A stretch of 10,538 nucleotides of DNA from the NCBI GenBank assembly GCA_903922545.1, contig CAIXUE010000032.1, positions 1-10,538 of the forward strand. Direction: 5' to 3'. This document shows positions 1 to 6,444 of the stretch, piece after piece (position 1 is the stretch's first letter; each line of letters starts with the position of its first letter). This DNA is from an uncultured Alphaproteobacteria bacterium (lineage in GTDB: Bacteria > Pseudomonadota > Alphaproteobacteria > Micropepsales > Micropepsaceae). The notes under the pieces were generated by a model, which saw nothing but the letters and a program-made list of their open reading frames with translations, searched no databases and had not been told where the DNA came from. The position numbers and the translations under genes were made by a program.

Positions 1-407
1 AGTCCAATTACACCGGCAAAGGCAAATACGACGCCGACAACAAGCCCTATCTCGATTTCCAGAAAGATATCGTGGAAGGCGGCGGCAAGGGCGGCGGCTA
101 TGTCAAAGACGATCACACCTGGGCCAATGTCATCCGCGCCAAAGGTGAGCCCGATCCGGCCGATACCGAATGGGGCCACTTCCACGAAAACTTTCCGGAA
201 TTCTGGATTGTGTTGGAAGGCCAGGAAGATTTCCTTATCCAGGGCGAACCCATCGTCCACGCCATGGTCGGCGATATCGTTTTTGCGCCGGACGAACGCT
301 GGCACCGCGCCACGGCCGGCGGCACGGGCATGTCCACGCGCCTTGCCATCACGCCGCGCCCGCCCAGCCTGCACTACACCCAGCTGGGCTCGACCGGCGG
401 CGACTAA
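1..407 (+). CDS. Cupin-domain protein (3' part, start lies outside the window)
   Basis: The reading frame is already open at base 3 and closes with TAA at 405-407, so this is the last 134 codons of a longer gene. A GTG at 72 is in frame, but coding-like sequence continues upstream of it, so it is probably not the start. Both cupin signatures are visible. Motif 1 fits HxH-x4-E-x6-G (HFH at about 177-185, then the Glu and the Gly of VLEG). Motif 2 fits G-x5-P-x4-H (GDIVFAPDERWH, 270-305). The two His, the Glu and the late His would form the usual metal site of the small beta-barrel. Substrate and reaction cannot be read from this fragment; cupins include dioxygenases, isomerases and binding proteins. 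The upstream Gly/Lys-rich stretch GGGKGGG is a surface loop or linker. A cytochrome c gene follows 100 bp later on the same strand, so an oxidative or periplasmic role is possible but only inferred. Confidence 0.8.
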   Translation, partial: SNYTGKGKYDADNKPYLDFQKDIVEGGGKGGGYVKDDHTWANVIRAKGEPDPADTEWGHFHENFPEFWIVLEGQEDFLIQGEPIVHAMVGDIVFAPDERWHRATAGGTGMSTRLAITPRPPSLHYTQLGSTGGD

Positions 408-507
408 GCGCTTTCCGCCACACTCCTTTACGCTTTTTCGATCCGCCGTCCCGTGGCGGAGCCCCGCCGCTTGCCCTAAGCTGGGGTGATTGTGTGGAGG
501 GCACCCC

Positions 508-1608
508 ATGAAAAAATTCCTTGGCGCGCTTTTGCTTCTTCCCTTTATTCCGGCGCTGGCCTTCGCCCAGAACGCCGCGCCCGATCCCGCCGCCGGCAAG
601 GCGCTGTGGGACGGCAACAATACCCAATGCAAATTCTGCCATGGCAAGGATGGCGAAGGCGCCTTCGGTCCCGACCTTGCCGGCCGCGGCCTTTCGGCAT
701 CCGAATTCTCGCAAGCGGTGCGCAAGCCCTGGGGCATCATGCCGGCCTTTGTCGATACCCAGCTCAGCGATGCTGATCTCAGCAACCTGGCCGCTTATTT
801 CGCCAGCCTGCCGAAAAAGCCCGATCCTGGCCCCTGGCGCTACACCGCCACCGATGCCATGCCGCATGGCCAACAGGTTTTTCACGCCATGGGCTGCGCC
901 CAATGCCACGGCCCCACTTTCGACATGCCGCGCGGCACGCTGGGCGGCCTGAACGCTGATTTCCCGCTGTTCCAGAAGATGGTCTACACCCACACTTCGG
1001 CGATGGAAGACGTTGACGCTTCGCTGCGCGTGGGCAATCCGCCCGGCGCCGGCGGTGGCGGTCCGCCCCCGGGTGCCGGCGGTCCTCCCGGCGGCGCGCC
1101 GCGCCAGCCGCCGCCGCTGCGGATGGGCAATTTCAATTCCATGCGTGTCTCGCAGGATGAGCTGAAAGCCATCTATGACTGGGCGCATGATGATATCGGC
1201 TTCAAACCGCTGCTCAGCGGCAGGCTCACGCCCGCCGTAACCGGCGCCACGGGCGCGACCTACACCCTCAGTCTTTTCAATGGGGGCCTCAAAGGCAAAG
1301 GCCTCACCGCCGAGGGCGTAAAGGTTGACCTGGTGGTTCCGGCAGGCGCCACGGTGGTGAGCACCACCGGCGATGGCTACAAGGGCGTGCATATGGATGC
1401 CGACGTCAAGGCCAATGTCGCCGAATGGCTGATCCCCAGCATGGCGCCCAAAGACGCTGCGACTCTCAGCTTCACACTGTCCAAGCCCGGCACCCAGGCC
1501 GACAATGTCAAAGGCACCATCCGCTGGGCCAAGCCGGGTCCCAAAACGGGCCCCAATTCTGATTTCCAGGCCATAGCACCGGCGCCGTTGCAAACGGCGG
1601 CGAATTAA
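508..1608 (+). CDS. Exported diheme cytochrome c with C-terminal beta-sandwich-like domain
   Basis: The product has 366 residues. The ATG at 508 is preceded by TGGAGG (495-500) and begins a clear signal peptide (MKKFLGALLLLPFIPALAFA, residues 1-20); the in-frame TTG at 490 lacks these. Two covalent haem sites are visible: CKFCH (41-45), followed by GPDLAGR and the likely axial Met 78 in WGIMPAF, and CAQCH (130-134). In the second domain the probable Met ligand (206 or 212) is separated from the haem motif by an insert very rich in Gly and Pro (about 178-204). Residues 238-340 contain alternating hydrophobic strands and VVPAGATVVS, resembling DUF11-like or other Ig-like beta-sandwich domains. 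It should act as a periplasmic electron carrier or as the electron-accepting subunit of a dehydrogenase; the partner is not visible. The M20 peptidase gene starts 18 bp downstream, so the two are probably co-transcribed. The diheme call is firm; the C-terminal domain is inferred. Confidence 0.9.
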   Translation: MKKFLGALLLLPFIPALAFAQNAAPDPAAGKALWDGNNTQCKFCHGKDGEGAFGPDLAGRGLSASEFSQAVRKPWGIMPAFVDTQLSDADLSNLAAYFASLPKKPDPGPWRYTATDAMPHGQQVFHAMGCAQCHGPTFDMPRGTLGGLNADFPLFQKMVYTHTSAMEDVDASLRVGNPPGAGGGGPPPGAGGPPGGAPRQPPPLRMGNFNSMRVSQDELKAIYDWAHDDIGFKPLLSGRLTPAVTGATGATYTLSLFNGGLKGKGLTAEGVKVDLVVPAGATVVSTTGDGYKGVHMDADVKANVAEWLIPSMAPKDAATLSFTLSKPGTQADNVKGTIRWAKPGPKTGPNSDFQAIAPAPLQTAAN

Positions 1609-1626
1609 AAGCATCACAGGGGGATC

Positions 1627-3132
1627 ATGAAAAAATTCGAATGGGCCGCTGTCCTGGCGGCCGGCTTGTTGCTGTCAGCCGGCGCCAGCGCCGCGCCGGG
1701 TGATGCCACCCGCGCTTACGTCAACGCCCATCGCGGCGACATTGCCCGCGAATATCTGAAACTGATCTCCACGCCCGATCTGCATGGCGATGTGCCCAAT
1801 CTCAAGCGCAACGCCGCCTTGCTGCTGACCATGATGAAACAGCGCGGCCTGGATGTGGAGCAATGGGACACCAGCGATGGCATTCCTGTGATGTTCGGCC
1901 AAAAGCTGGTGCCGGGCGCCAAACACACCATCCTGTTCTACATGCATTATGATGGCCAGCCGGTCGACGCCAAACGCTGGGCCCAGCCTGATCCCTTCAC
2001 GCCCGTTGTCCGCACCGACAGCATCGAAGCGGGCGGCAAAACTGTCACCGATCTCACCAATGCCGCGTTCCCCGATGCCTGGCGCTTTTACGCCCGTGCC
2101 GCCGGTGACGACAAAGTGCCGATCGAGGCCATCCTGGTGGCGCTGGATTCCATCAAGTCTCATCCAAAAGAAAATGTGAAAATCATCATGGATGGCGAGG
2201 AAGAGGGCAGCGGCGCCGGCCTTGGCGAAGTGATCAAGAAATATCCCGACAAGCTCAAATCCGATCTGCTGATCATCTGCGACGGGCCTGAACATGCCAG
2301 CGCCAAACCCACCATTTATTATGGCGCGCGTGGCGGCGCCAATCTGGTGGTGACGGTGTTCACCGCCAAACAGGGCCTGCACAGCGGCAATTACGGCAAC
2401 TGGATGCCTGACGCCAATGTGCGTCTGTCCCAGTTGATTTCTTCCATGGTCGATCCGACAGGCAAGGTGGTCATTCCCGGATTCTACAGCGATGTGCTGC
2501 CATTCGCGCCCGACGCCGTGACAATGATGAAAGCGGTGCCCGATTCGTCCGACAAAATGCGCGCCGCGCTGGGCGTCGGCTCGGTCGATGGCGCGGCTTC
2601 TTATCTGCAGGAAGGCCTCAACCTTCCCACCTTCAGCGTTCACACCATGCAGGGCGGCGAAGTGGGCGGCGTCATTCCGGCCAGCGCCACGGCCGAAATA
2701 GCGATGCGCCTGGTCAAGGAAAACAGCCCCAAGGTTATGGTGCAGCGCGTCACCGACCATATTCGCGCCCAGGGTTATTTCATCGTCACGGCCGATCCGG
2801 ATCTGGCCACTTTAACGGCGCATCCGCGCATCGCCAAAGTGACCAGCCGCAGCACCGGCGATGACAGCGGCGCCTGGCGCACCGATCCCAATGATCCCAT
2901 GGCGGTCTTCGCCACCAATGCGCTGAAGTCAGCCTGGGGCAATGACATTGTTCGCATCCGCACAACAGGCGGCAGCGTCCCCGCCGACATCTTCATTAAC
3001 GCTTACCATGTGCCGGTGGTGGGCATGCCCATCGCCAATTACGATGACAACCAGCATTCCGACAATGAAAATATCCGGCTGGGAAATCTGTTTGATGGGG
3101 CCGTTACCCTGGCCGCCATGATGAATTATTGA
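1627..3132 (+). CDS. Exported M20-family metallopeptidase (dipeptidase/carboxypeptidase type)
   Basis: The product has 501 residues. The ATG at 1627 follows AGGGGG (1618-1623), and the first 23 residues form a signal peptide ending ASA-A, so the enzyme is periplasmic or secreted. The di-zinc site of M20 hydrolases is recognisable: H107 and D109 (MHYDGQPVD), D161/D162 (AGDDK, the bridging Asp), the catalytic E191 and metal-binding E192 (DGEEEGSG), D219 (ICDGPE) and H477 (DDNQHSDNE). H252 in GLHSGNYG and GGSVP (448-452) match the lid/dimerisation and substrate-carboxylate regions of carnosinase-like dipeptidases. All expected ligands are present, so it should be active. The family cleaves dipeptides, acyl-amino acids or C-terminal residues; the substrate cannot be told from sequence. 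It lies 18 bp after the cytochrome c gene in a probable operon, although a functional link between the two is not obvious. Confidence 0.9.
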   Translation: MKKFEWAAVLAAGLLLSAGASAAPGDATRAYVNAHRGDIAREYLKLISTPDLHGDVPNLKRNAALLLTMMKQRGLDVEQWDTSDGIPVMFGQKLVPGAKHTILFYMHYDGQPVDAKRWAQPDPFTPVVRTDSIEAGGKTVTDLTNAAFPDAWRFYARAAGDDKVPIEAILVALDSIKSHPKENVKIIMDGEEEGSGAGLGEVIKKYPDKLKSDLLIICDGPEHASAKPTIYYGARGGANLVVTVFTAKQGLHSGNYGNWMPDANVRLSQLISSMVDPTGKVVIPGFYSDVLPFAPDAVTMMKAVPDSSDKMRAALGVGSVDGAASYLQEGLNLPTFSVHTMQGGEVGGVIPASATAEIAMRLVKENSPKVMVQRVTDHIRAQGYFIVTADPDLATLTAHPRIAKVTSRSTGDDSGAWRTDPNDPMAVFATNALKSAWGNDIVRIRTTGGSVPADIFINAYHVPVVGMPIANYDDNQHSDNENIRLGNLFDGAVTLAAMMNY

Positions 3133-3156
3133 ACTTTTGTTCCGGGTCCGGCGGTC

Positions 3157-3173
3157 TTGTACCAACCGTACAA
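3157..3173. promoter_or_regulatory. Inverted repeat TTGTAC-N5-GTACAA upstream of the desaturase gene
   Basis: A perfect 6-bp inverted repeat with a 5-bp spacer lies in the 101-bp gap before the desaturase gene, 60 bp upstream of its ATG. The left arm could also serve as a -35 element (TTGTAC, 3157-3162), with CATATT (3180-3185) as a -10 after a 17-bp spacer; both hexamers are imperfect. This arrangement is typical of an operator for a TetR- or GntR-like repressor covering a promoter. Fatty acid desaturase genes are often controlled this way, but no regulator is encoded in the window. Confidence 0.4.
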
Positions 3174-3233
3174 ATCGCCCATATTCGCGCCGTTGCCAGG
3201 GCAGCTCGCCGTATGGCGTAGCGATTTCCGGCC

Positions 3234-4235
3234 ATGTCTTTCGAAAAACCTGCAAATTGGGCCCAGCGGTTGCGGCCTTACCAGAGCGCGGACATCGGCC
3301 GCGGCGTGACCGAGATTCTGATCACCGCCATTCCGTTCGCCGCCACCTGGGCTCTCATGGCGGTGGCGCTGCATTTCGGCTTTGTCTGGATTTACGCCGC
3401 TCTGCTGTTGCCGGCGGCGGGCCTTCTGGTCCGCCTTTTCATGATCCAGCATGATTGCGGCCATGGGTCTTTTTTTCCGGACAAGCGCGTCAATGACTGG
3501 GTTGGCCGCGCGCTCAGTATTCTGACTTTGGCGCCGTATGATTTCTGGCGCCGCAGCCACGCCATCCATCACGCCACTTCGGGCAATCTTGACCGCCGCG
3601 GCGTGGGCGATATCGACACGCTCACGGTGGCGGAATATCGCGCCCGCTCCTGGTGGGGCCGCCTGCGTTACCGGCTCTATCGCCATCCGCTGGTGCTGTT
3701 CGGCCTGGGGCCGACCTATTACTTCCTGCTGCAAAGCCGCTTGCCGGTGGGCTTCATGCGCAAAAATGGCTGGGCGCCCTGGATCAGCACCATGGCCACC
3801 AATCTGGGCATCGCCGCCGCTTCGGCGCTGGTGATCTGGGCGGTAGGCCTCAAGCTTTTCCTGCTGATCCAGCTTCCGGTCTGGATTGTCGCCTCCGCCA
3901 TGGGCGTCTGGCTGTTTTATGTCCAGCACCAGTTCGACAGCACCTTCTGGGCGAAAACCCATGGCTGGGATATTCGCGAGGCCGCGCTGCTGGGCAGTTC
4001 GCATTACGACCTGCCGCCCGTGCTGCGCTGGTTCACCGCCAATATCGGCGTGCATCATGTGCATCATCTGTCCAGCCGCATCCCCTATTACCGGCTGGGC
4101 GATGTGCTGCGCGATTTTCCGGAATTGCGTTCGGTCAGCCGCATGACCCTGCGGCAAAGCCTGAAAACCGTGCCCCTGGCGCTGTGGGACGAAAACAGCC
4201 AGCGCCTCGTCACCTTCTCCAGCGCGCGCGCCTGA
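3234..4235 (+). CDS. Membrane fatty acid desaturase (DesA/omega-6-like)
   Basis: The product has 333 residues. It introduces a cis double bond into an acyl chain at the cytoplasmic membrane using a di-iron centre. The three histidine boxes of the FA_desaturase family are all present: HDCGHG (H73-H77), HAIHH (H109, H112, H113) and HHVHH (H274, H277, H278), with the extra conserved His 232 in the YVQHQF segment. Hydrophobic segments are near residues 28-68 (two helices), 152-166 and 184-230, as expected for the four-helix fold. The ATG at 3234 has no strong ribosome binding site, but the N-terminus (MSFEKPANW) and total length suit the family. It stands alone on the plus strand and converges with the cupredoxin gene 11 bp downstream. 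Regiospecificity (delta-12 versus others) and acyl carrier cannot be deduced. An inverted repeat in front of it suggests specific transcriptional control. Ketolase or hydroxylase activity is possible in relatives of this fold but less likely. Confidence 0.9.
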   Translation: MSFEKPANWAQRLRPYQSADIGRGVTEILITAIPFAATWALMAVALHFGFVWIYAALLLPAAGLLVRLFMIQHDCGHGSFFPDKRVNDWVGRALSILTLAPYDFWRRSHAIHHATSGNLDRRGVGDIDTLTVAEYRARSWWGRLRYRLYRHPLVLFGLGPTYYFLLQSRLPVGFMRKNGWAPWISTMATNLGIAAASALVIWAVGLKLFLLIQLPVWIVASAMGVWLFYVQHQFDSTFWAKTHGWDIREAALLGSSHYDLPPVLRWFTANIGVHHVHHLSSRIPYYRLGDVLRDFPELRSVSRMTLRQSLKTVPLALWDENSQRLVTFSSARA

Positions 4236-4241
4236 ACGCAC

Positions 4242-4259
4242 GCACGTCAGTTGACGTGC
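4242..4259. repeat. Perfect 8-bp inverted repeat at a convergent gene junction
   Basis: GCACGTCA-GT-TGACGTGC spans the stop codon and last codons of the cupredoxin gene and lies just past the desaturase stop. Its position between converging genes fits a bidirectional transcription stop, but neither strand shows the U-rich tail of an intrinsic terminator, and the spacer is only 2 nt, so the real hairpin loop would take base pairs from the stem. It may instead be a protein-binding palindrome. Confidence 0.35.
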
Positions 4260-4573
4260 ACCACCAGCTTCATCTTGGGATGAATATGGCACTGCACCGC
4301 AAAGGTGCCGGCCTCGGTGAAACTTTCAACGTCCTTCTCGCCCGGCGCTTTTTCCTTGGTGTCGAAATTGAAATTCTGCGCCGTCAGATAAATCTGATGA
4401 ATGAACTCATCATTGTTGGTGAAAGTCAGGGTATCGCCCCTGGCGATGGTGACTTCGCCGGGATGAAAGCGGCGGCCCTGCTGCACCACAATATGGTCAG
4501 CGGCGAACGCCGGGCCGCACAGCCCGGCCAAAATCACGCCCGCCAAGGCATTCGTCAGCAAAATCTGTCTCAT
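4247..4573 (-). CDS. Exported cupredoxin, amicyanin-like type 1 copper protein
   Basis: The product has 108 residues. The ATG at 4573-4571 overlaps the TGA of the globin gene (ATGA), which fixes the start; an in-frame start 75 bases upstream would lie deep inside the globin gene and place junk before the signal peptide. Residues 1-24 form a signal peptide ending AFA. The type 1 copper ligands are H59 (EFIHQIYL), C95, H98 and M101 in CHIHPKM, giving C-x2-H-x2-M. This is the short ligand loop known from amicyanin, unlike the C-x2-H-x4-M of plastocyanin. Small single-domain cupredoxins of this kind shuttle single electrons in the periplasm. It is the last gene of a coupled three-gene unit with a haemoglobin and a DUF3034 protein, so its redox partner may be that globin; this is inference. 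Automatic annotation may call such proteins methylamine utilisation proteins, but no mau genes are visible here. Confidence 0.88.
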   Translation of the reverse strand: MRQILLTNALAGVILAGLCGPAFAADHIVVQQGRRFHPGEVTIARGDTLTFTNNDEFIHQIYLTAQNFNFDTKEKAPGEKDVESFTEAGTFAVQCHIHPKMKLVVHVN

Positions 4574-4992
4574 TTCGTCACGACCTGGTGCTGATAGGGC
4601 GCCAGCCGCGCCAGGAAACGGTTCTGCACCGCAAAGCCGATGCCGCATTTGTCCATCGCCGCCTGCAAATCTTCCACCACCGCGTTGAAATCGGCATTGG
4701 TCAAATGCAGGCCCTTGTGCGCGGCCTCCATGCTATGGCCTTCATAAACGCAGGGCCCGCCCGCCACCTGGCAGAACTGCACTTTGAACTCGGCCCGCAG
4801 GCGATCCATGTTGGATTCCGCGAACGTATCCTTGATGCGGTCATCGGCCAGGTAATTATCGACCGAAATATCGACCAGCTTGTCGATCCCCGCCTGTCCG
4901 CCCATGTCGGCGAACAAAGGATCATCGGCCAGAGCAGGGCTGACAGCCGTCAGCAGCAACCCAGTCACGGCAAAGGCGCAAAGTTTTTTCAT
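4570..4992 (-). CDS. Exported group 1-type truncated haemoglobin
   Basis: The product has 140 residues. The ATG at 4992-4990 shares a base with the preceding stop (TGATG). A GTG one codon upstream (4995) is also possible but less likely; GCAGG lies about 8 nt before the ATG. Residues 1-23 form a signal peptide (MKKLCAFAVTGLLLTAVSPALA), which is notable because most truncated globins are cytoplasmic. The mature part follows the 2-on-2 globin pattern: LFADMGGQAGIDKLVD at the start, DRIKDTF in helix B, FCQVAGGPCVYEG in the E-helix region, and AAHKGLHLTNADF with the proximal haem-ligating His 92, then VEDLQAAMDK. Cys 74 and Cys 81 could form a disulphide outside the cytoplasm. Group 1 globins bind oxygen, nitric oxide or other small ligands and can carry out NO dioxygenation or peroxidase chemistry. 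Operon neighbours are a DUF3034 protein upstream and a blue copper protein downstream, suggesting a periplasmic redox or ligand-sensing role. Confidence 0.9.
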   Translation of the reverse strand: MKKLCAFAVTGLLLTAVSPALADDPLFADMGGQAGIDKLVDISVDNYLADDRIKDTFAESNMDRLRAEFKVQFCQVAGGPCVYEGHSMEAAHKGLHLTNADFNAVVEDLQAAMDKCGIGFAVQNRFLARLAPYQHQVVTK

Positions 4993-5906
4993 CACAAACC
5001 TGCCTGCAGCGAGAGATAAACACCGCTCTGGTGATCGTGAATCACGATATTGCCCAGATCGGCGTAGGCCAAAGTGGCCGAAAGATTTTTGTTCAGGAAG
5101 TACGCGGCAAACACGTCAAACGCATCGCCTTCCTTGGCGATGGAAAGATTGCTGGGCTTGGTGCGCGCTTCCACGCCAAGGGCGAATTTGCGGCTGAACA
5201 GATAGGCGGCCGATCCCTCGAACTGGCTGGAATAGCCATCATGCTTGTCGCCGCCAAAACCTAGAATGCCGAACTGGTTGGCCTTGGTCTCGCGCAAGGT
5301 CGCATCGACCAAAACACTCTCCGCCAAAAACAGCTTGGTCGCGGCAAGTGTGAAATCCGTGCCGACATGGCCCTTGCCGCCCACCGCCGCGATCACCGCG
5401 CCCCGGTCATTTTCCTTGTGCTGCAGGCCAATGGAAATCTGCGGCAGCCAGCTGTCCTGGTCATAAACCGCATCGCCGATCAGCTTTAGCTTGGCGCCAT
5501 ATATATTCTGGTGAAATGTGTAACCTTGGCCCAGTCCCAGTGCGGCCCCGGTGGCTTCGGTGTCGAAAGCCTGCCACGCATAGGATAGCTCCAGCCGGTC
5601 GAACAGCCCGATGGCGATGCCGGGTGCGGTGAGTTGGTAATCCGGCAATCCGACATAGGTGTCATGCACATTCAGCCCGATGCTGTCGCGCGTGCCATAG
5701 CCGCTGATCAGCGCCCAACCTGTCAGGCCGCCGCCGCCTTCGCCTTCCACGGCGCTGACGCCGCCGGTGGCCAGAAGCTTGCCCTCATCGAACAGCGCCA
5801 TGCCGCGTTCGGGCACGGAAGCGGCATCATCCTGGGCAAGAGCCGTTGCCACAGACAACAACAGTCCCGCCGCTGCCAACGATACGCATTTCAAATATGG
5901 ACGCAT
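4992..5906 (-). CDS. DUF3034 family exported protein, probable outer-membrane beta-barrel
   Basis: The product has 304 residues. The ATG at 5906 follows GGGGA about 7 nt upstream and starts a signal peptide cleaved near ALAQ (residue 24). The body matches my memory of the DUF3034 family: GKLLATGGVS (42-51), a Gly-rich EGEGGGGLTGWALISGYGTRD segment (54-74), LELSYAWQAFD (105-115), YGAKLKLIGDAVYDQD (136-151), GTDFTLAATKLFLAESVLVDATLRETKANQFG (182-213), FEGSAAYLFSRKFALGVEARTKPSNL (229-254) and a final strand YLSLQAGL. Alternating amphipathic strands and a hydrophobic/aromatic C-terminal strand suggest a membrane beta-barrel; this is inference. The molecular function of the family is unknown to me. 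It is the first gene of a coupled operon with an exported globin and a cupredoxin, so it may be the outer-membrane component (pore or docking site) of that system. Near-tandem repeats upstream hint at specific regulation. Confidence 0.88.
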   Translation of the reverse strand: MRPYLKCVSLAAAGLLLSVATALAQDDAASVPERGMALFDEGKLLATGGVSAVEGEGGGGLTGWALISGYGTRDSIGLNVHDTYVGLPDYQLTAPGIAIGLFDRLELSYAWQAFDTEATGAALGLGQGYTFHQNIYGAKLKLIGDAVYDQDSWLPQISIGLQHKENDRGAVIAAVGGKGHVGTDFTLAATKLFLAESVLVDATLRETKANQFGILGFGGDKHDGYSSQFEGSAAYLFSRKFALGVEARTKPSNLSIAKEGDAFDVFAAYFLNKNLSATLAYADLGNIVIHDHQSGVYLSLQAGL

Positions 5907-5944
5907 GAAAATTCCCCGGAGCAGGGGGAACAGTCTAAAATCGT

Positions 5945-5964
5945 ACCGTTAAACCACCGTAAAC
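5945..5964 (-). promoter_or_regulatory. Near-tandem direct repeat upstream of the DUF3034-globin-cupredoxin operon
   Basis: Read on the minus strand, GTTTACGGT (5964-5956) is followed one base later by GTTTAACGGT (5954-5945). The two copies are offset by 10-11 bp, i.e. one helical turn, ending 38 nt before the DUF3034 start codon. Tandem half-sites at this spacing are characteristic of OmpR/PhoB-type response regulators, though other activators also use them. A poor sigma-70-like pair (TTTACG, 17 bp, TTTTAG at 5940-5935) overlaps the repeat, consistent with an activator-dependent or regulated promoter. Confidence 0.35.
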
Positions 5965-5992
5965 GATGCTTTTGCGGGCGCAGGGCCCGGTT

Positions 5993-6415
5993 TCAGCGGT
6001 CGTTGCTGGTCATCACCGTCATGTCGCGCTTGGCCGCGACGATCGAGATGGTATAGCCCGCCACCACATCGAACAGGCACATGGCGGTGATCAGGAAAAA
6101 CACTGAGGTGGAAAAGCCCTTCAGCACAATGAACTCCACCAGCGCCACGCAAAAGGTCAGCATGGAAAAAGCGTGATTGAGAAGTTCGCGGCTGTTGTGG
6201 CGCGCCGCCTTCAGGGTCTCGATAAACAAAGTCAGCAGCCCCACCAGCAGCAGAAGATCGCCCACCGTGATCCGCCAGTCGTCGCCCGAAAACATTTTCA
6301 GGCTGAAGGAATGGTCCAGCACGGCCTGCATATCATGGTGGCCCATGGTGCCGCCGCCGAAAAACACCAGATTGTACAGGATGACCGCGACCAGGATCAT
6401 CGGAAAGGCGCTCAT
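5993..6415 (-). CDS. Four-helix membrane protein of unknown function
   Basis: The product has 140 residues. The ATG at 6415 has AAGGA 8 nt upstream. I do not recognise the family. Four hydrophobic segments stand out: about 5-21, 50-68, 82-98 and 103-127. Between helices 1 and 2 is a polar stretch GHHDMQAVLDHSFSLKMFSGDDW with several His and Asp; TLKAARHNSRELLNHAF links helices 2 and 3; the tail after helix 4 is short and polar. The overall look resembles small integral-membrane accessory subunits or flippase-like proteins. It follows the LAB_N gene by 29 bp on the same strand and is probably the last gene of the GT2-LAB_N unit, so it may assist envelope glycan transport or modification; this rests on context only. 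The DUF3034 operon begins 86 bp further on in the same direction, so read-through into it is possible. Confidence 0.75.
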   Translation of the reverse strand: MSAFPMILVAVILYNLVFFGGGTMGHHDMQAVLDHSFSLKMFSGDDWRITVGDLLLLVGLLTLFIETLKAARHNSRELLNHAFSMLTFCVALVEFIVLKGFSTSVFFLITAMCLFDVVAGYTISIVAAKRDMTVMTSNDR

Positions 6416-6444
6416 CGAATCAGTCCTTGAGACGCTTCAGCCTA

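Noticed and set aside
442..460. Hairpin TCCGCC-N7-GGCGGA between the cupin and cytochrome genes
   Set aside because: A 6-bp stem with no T-run following on either strand; not convincing as a terminator.
349..1617. Long minus-strand open frame (422 codons) opposite the cytochrome c gene
   Set aside because: It is antisense to a gene with two haem motifs and a signal peptide, its translation is Arg/Gly/Ala-rich with no recognisable motif, and high GC naturally leaves such frames open.
1675..2760. Minus-strand open frame (361 codons) opposite the M20 peptidase
   Set aside because: Shadow of the peptidase gene; no ribosome site and no motif.
3126..4292. Long minus-strand open frame (388 codons) opposite the desaturase
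   Set aside because: It mirrors the desaturase, whose three histidine boxes are unmistakable; the antisense product has low-complexity His/Gln/Arg composition.
4574..4648. Longer cupredoxin reading frame with 25 extra N-terminal residues
   Set aside because: It would begin inside the globin coding region and bury the signal peptide; the ATGA junction gives a natural start at 4573.
5969..5990. CGGGC-N5-GCCCG stem after the four-helix protein gene
   Set aside because: Short GC stem without a U-rich tail in the minus direction; such stems are frequent in this composition.
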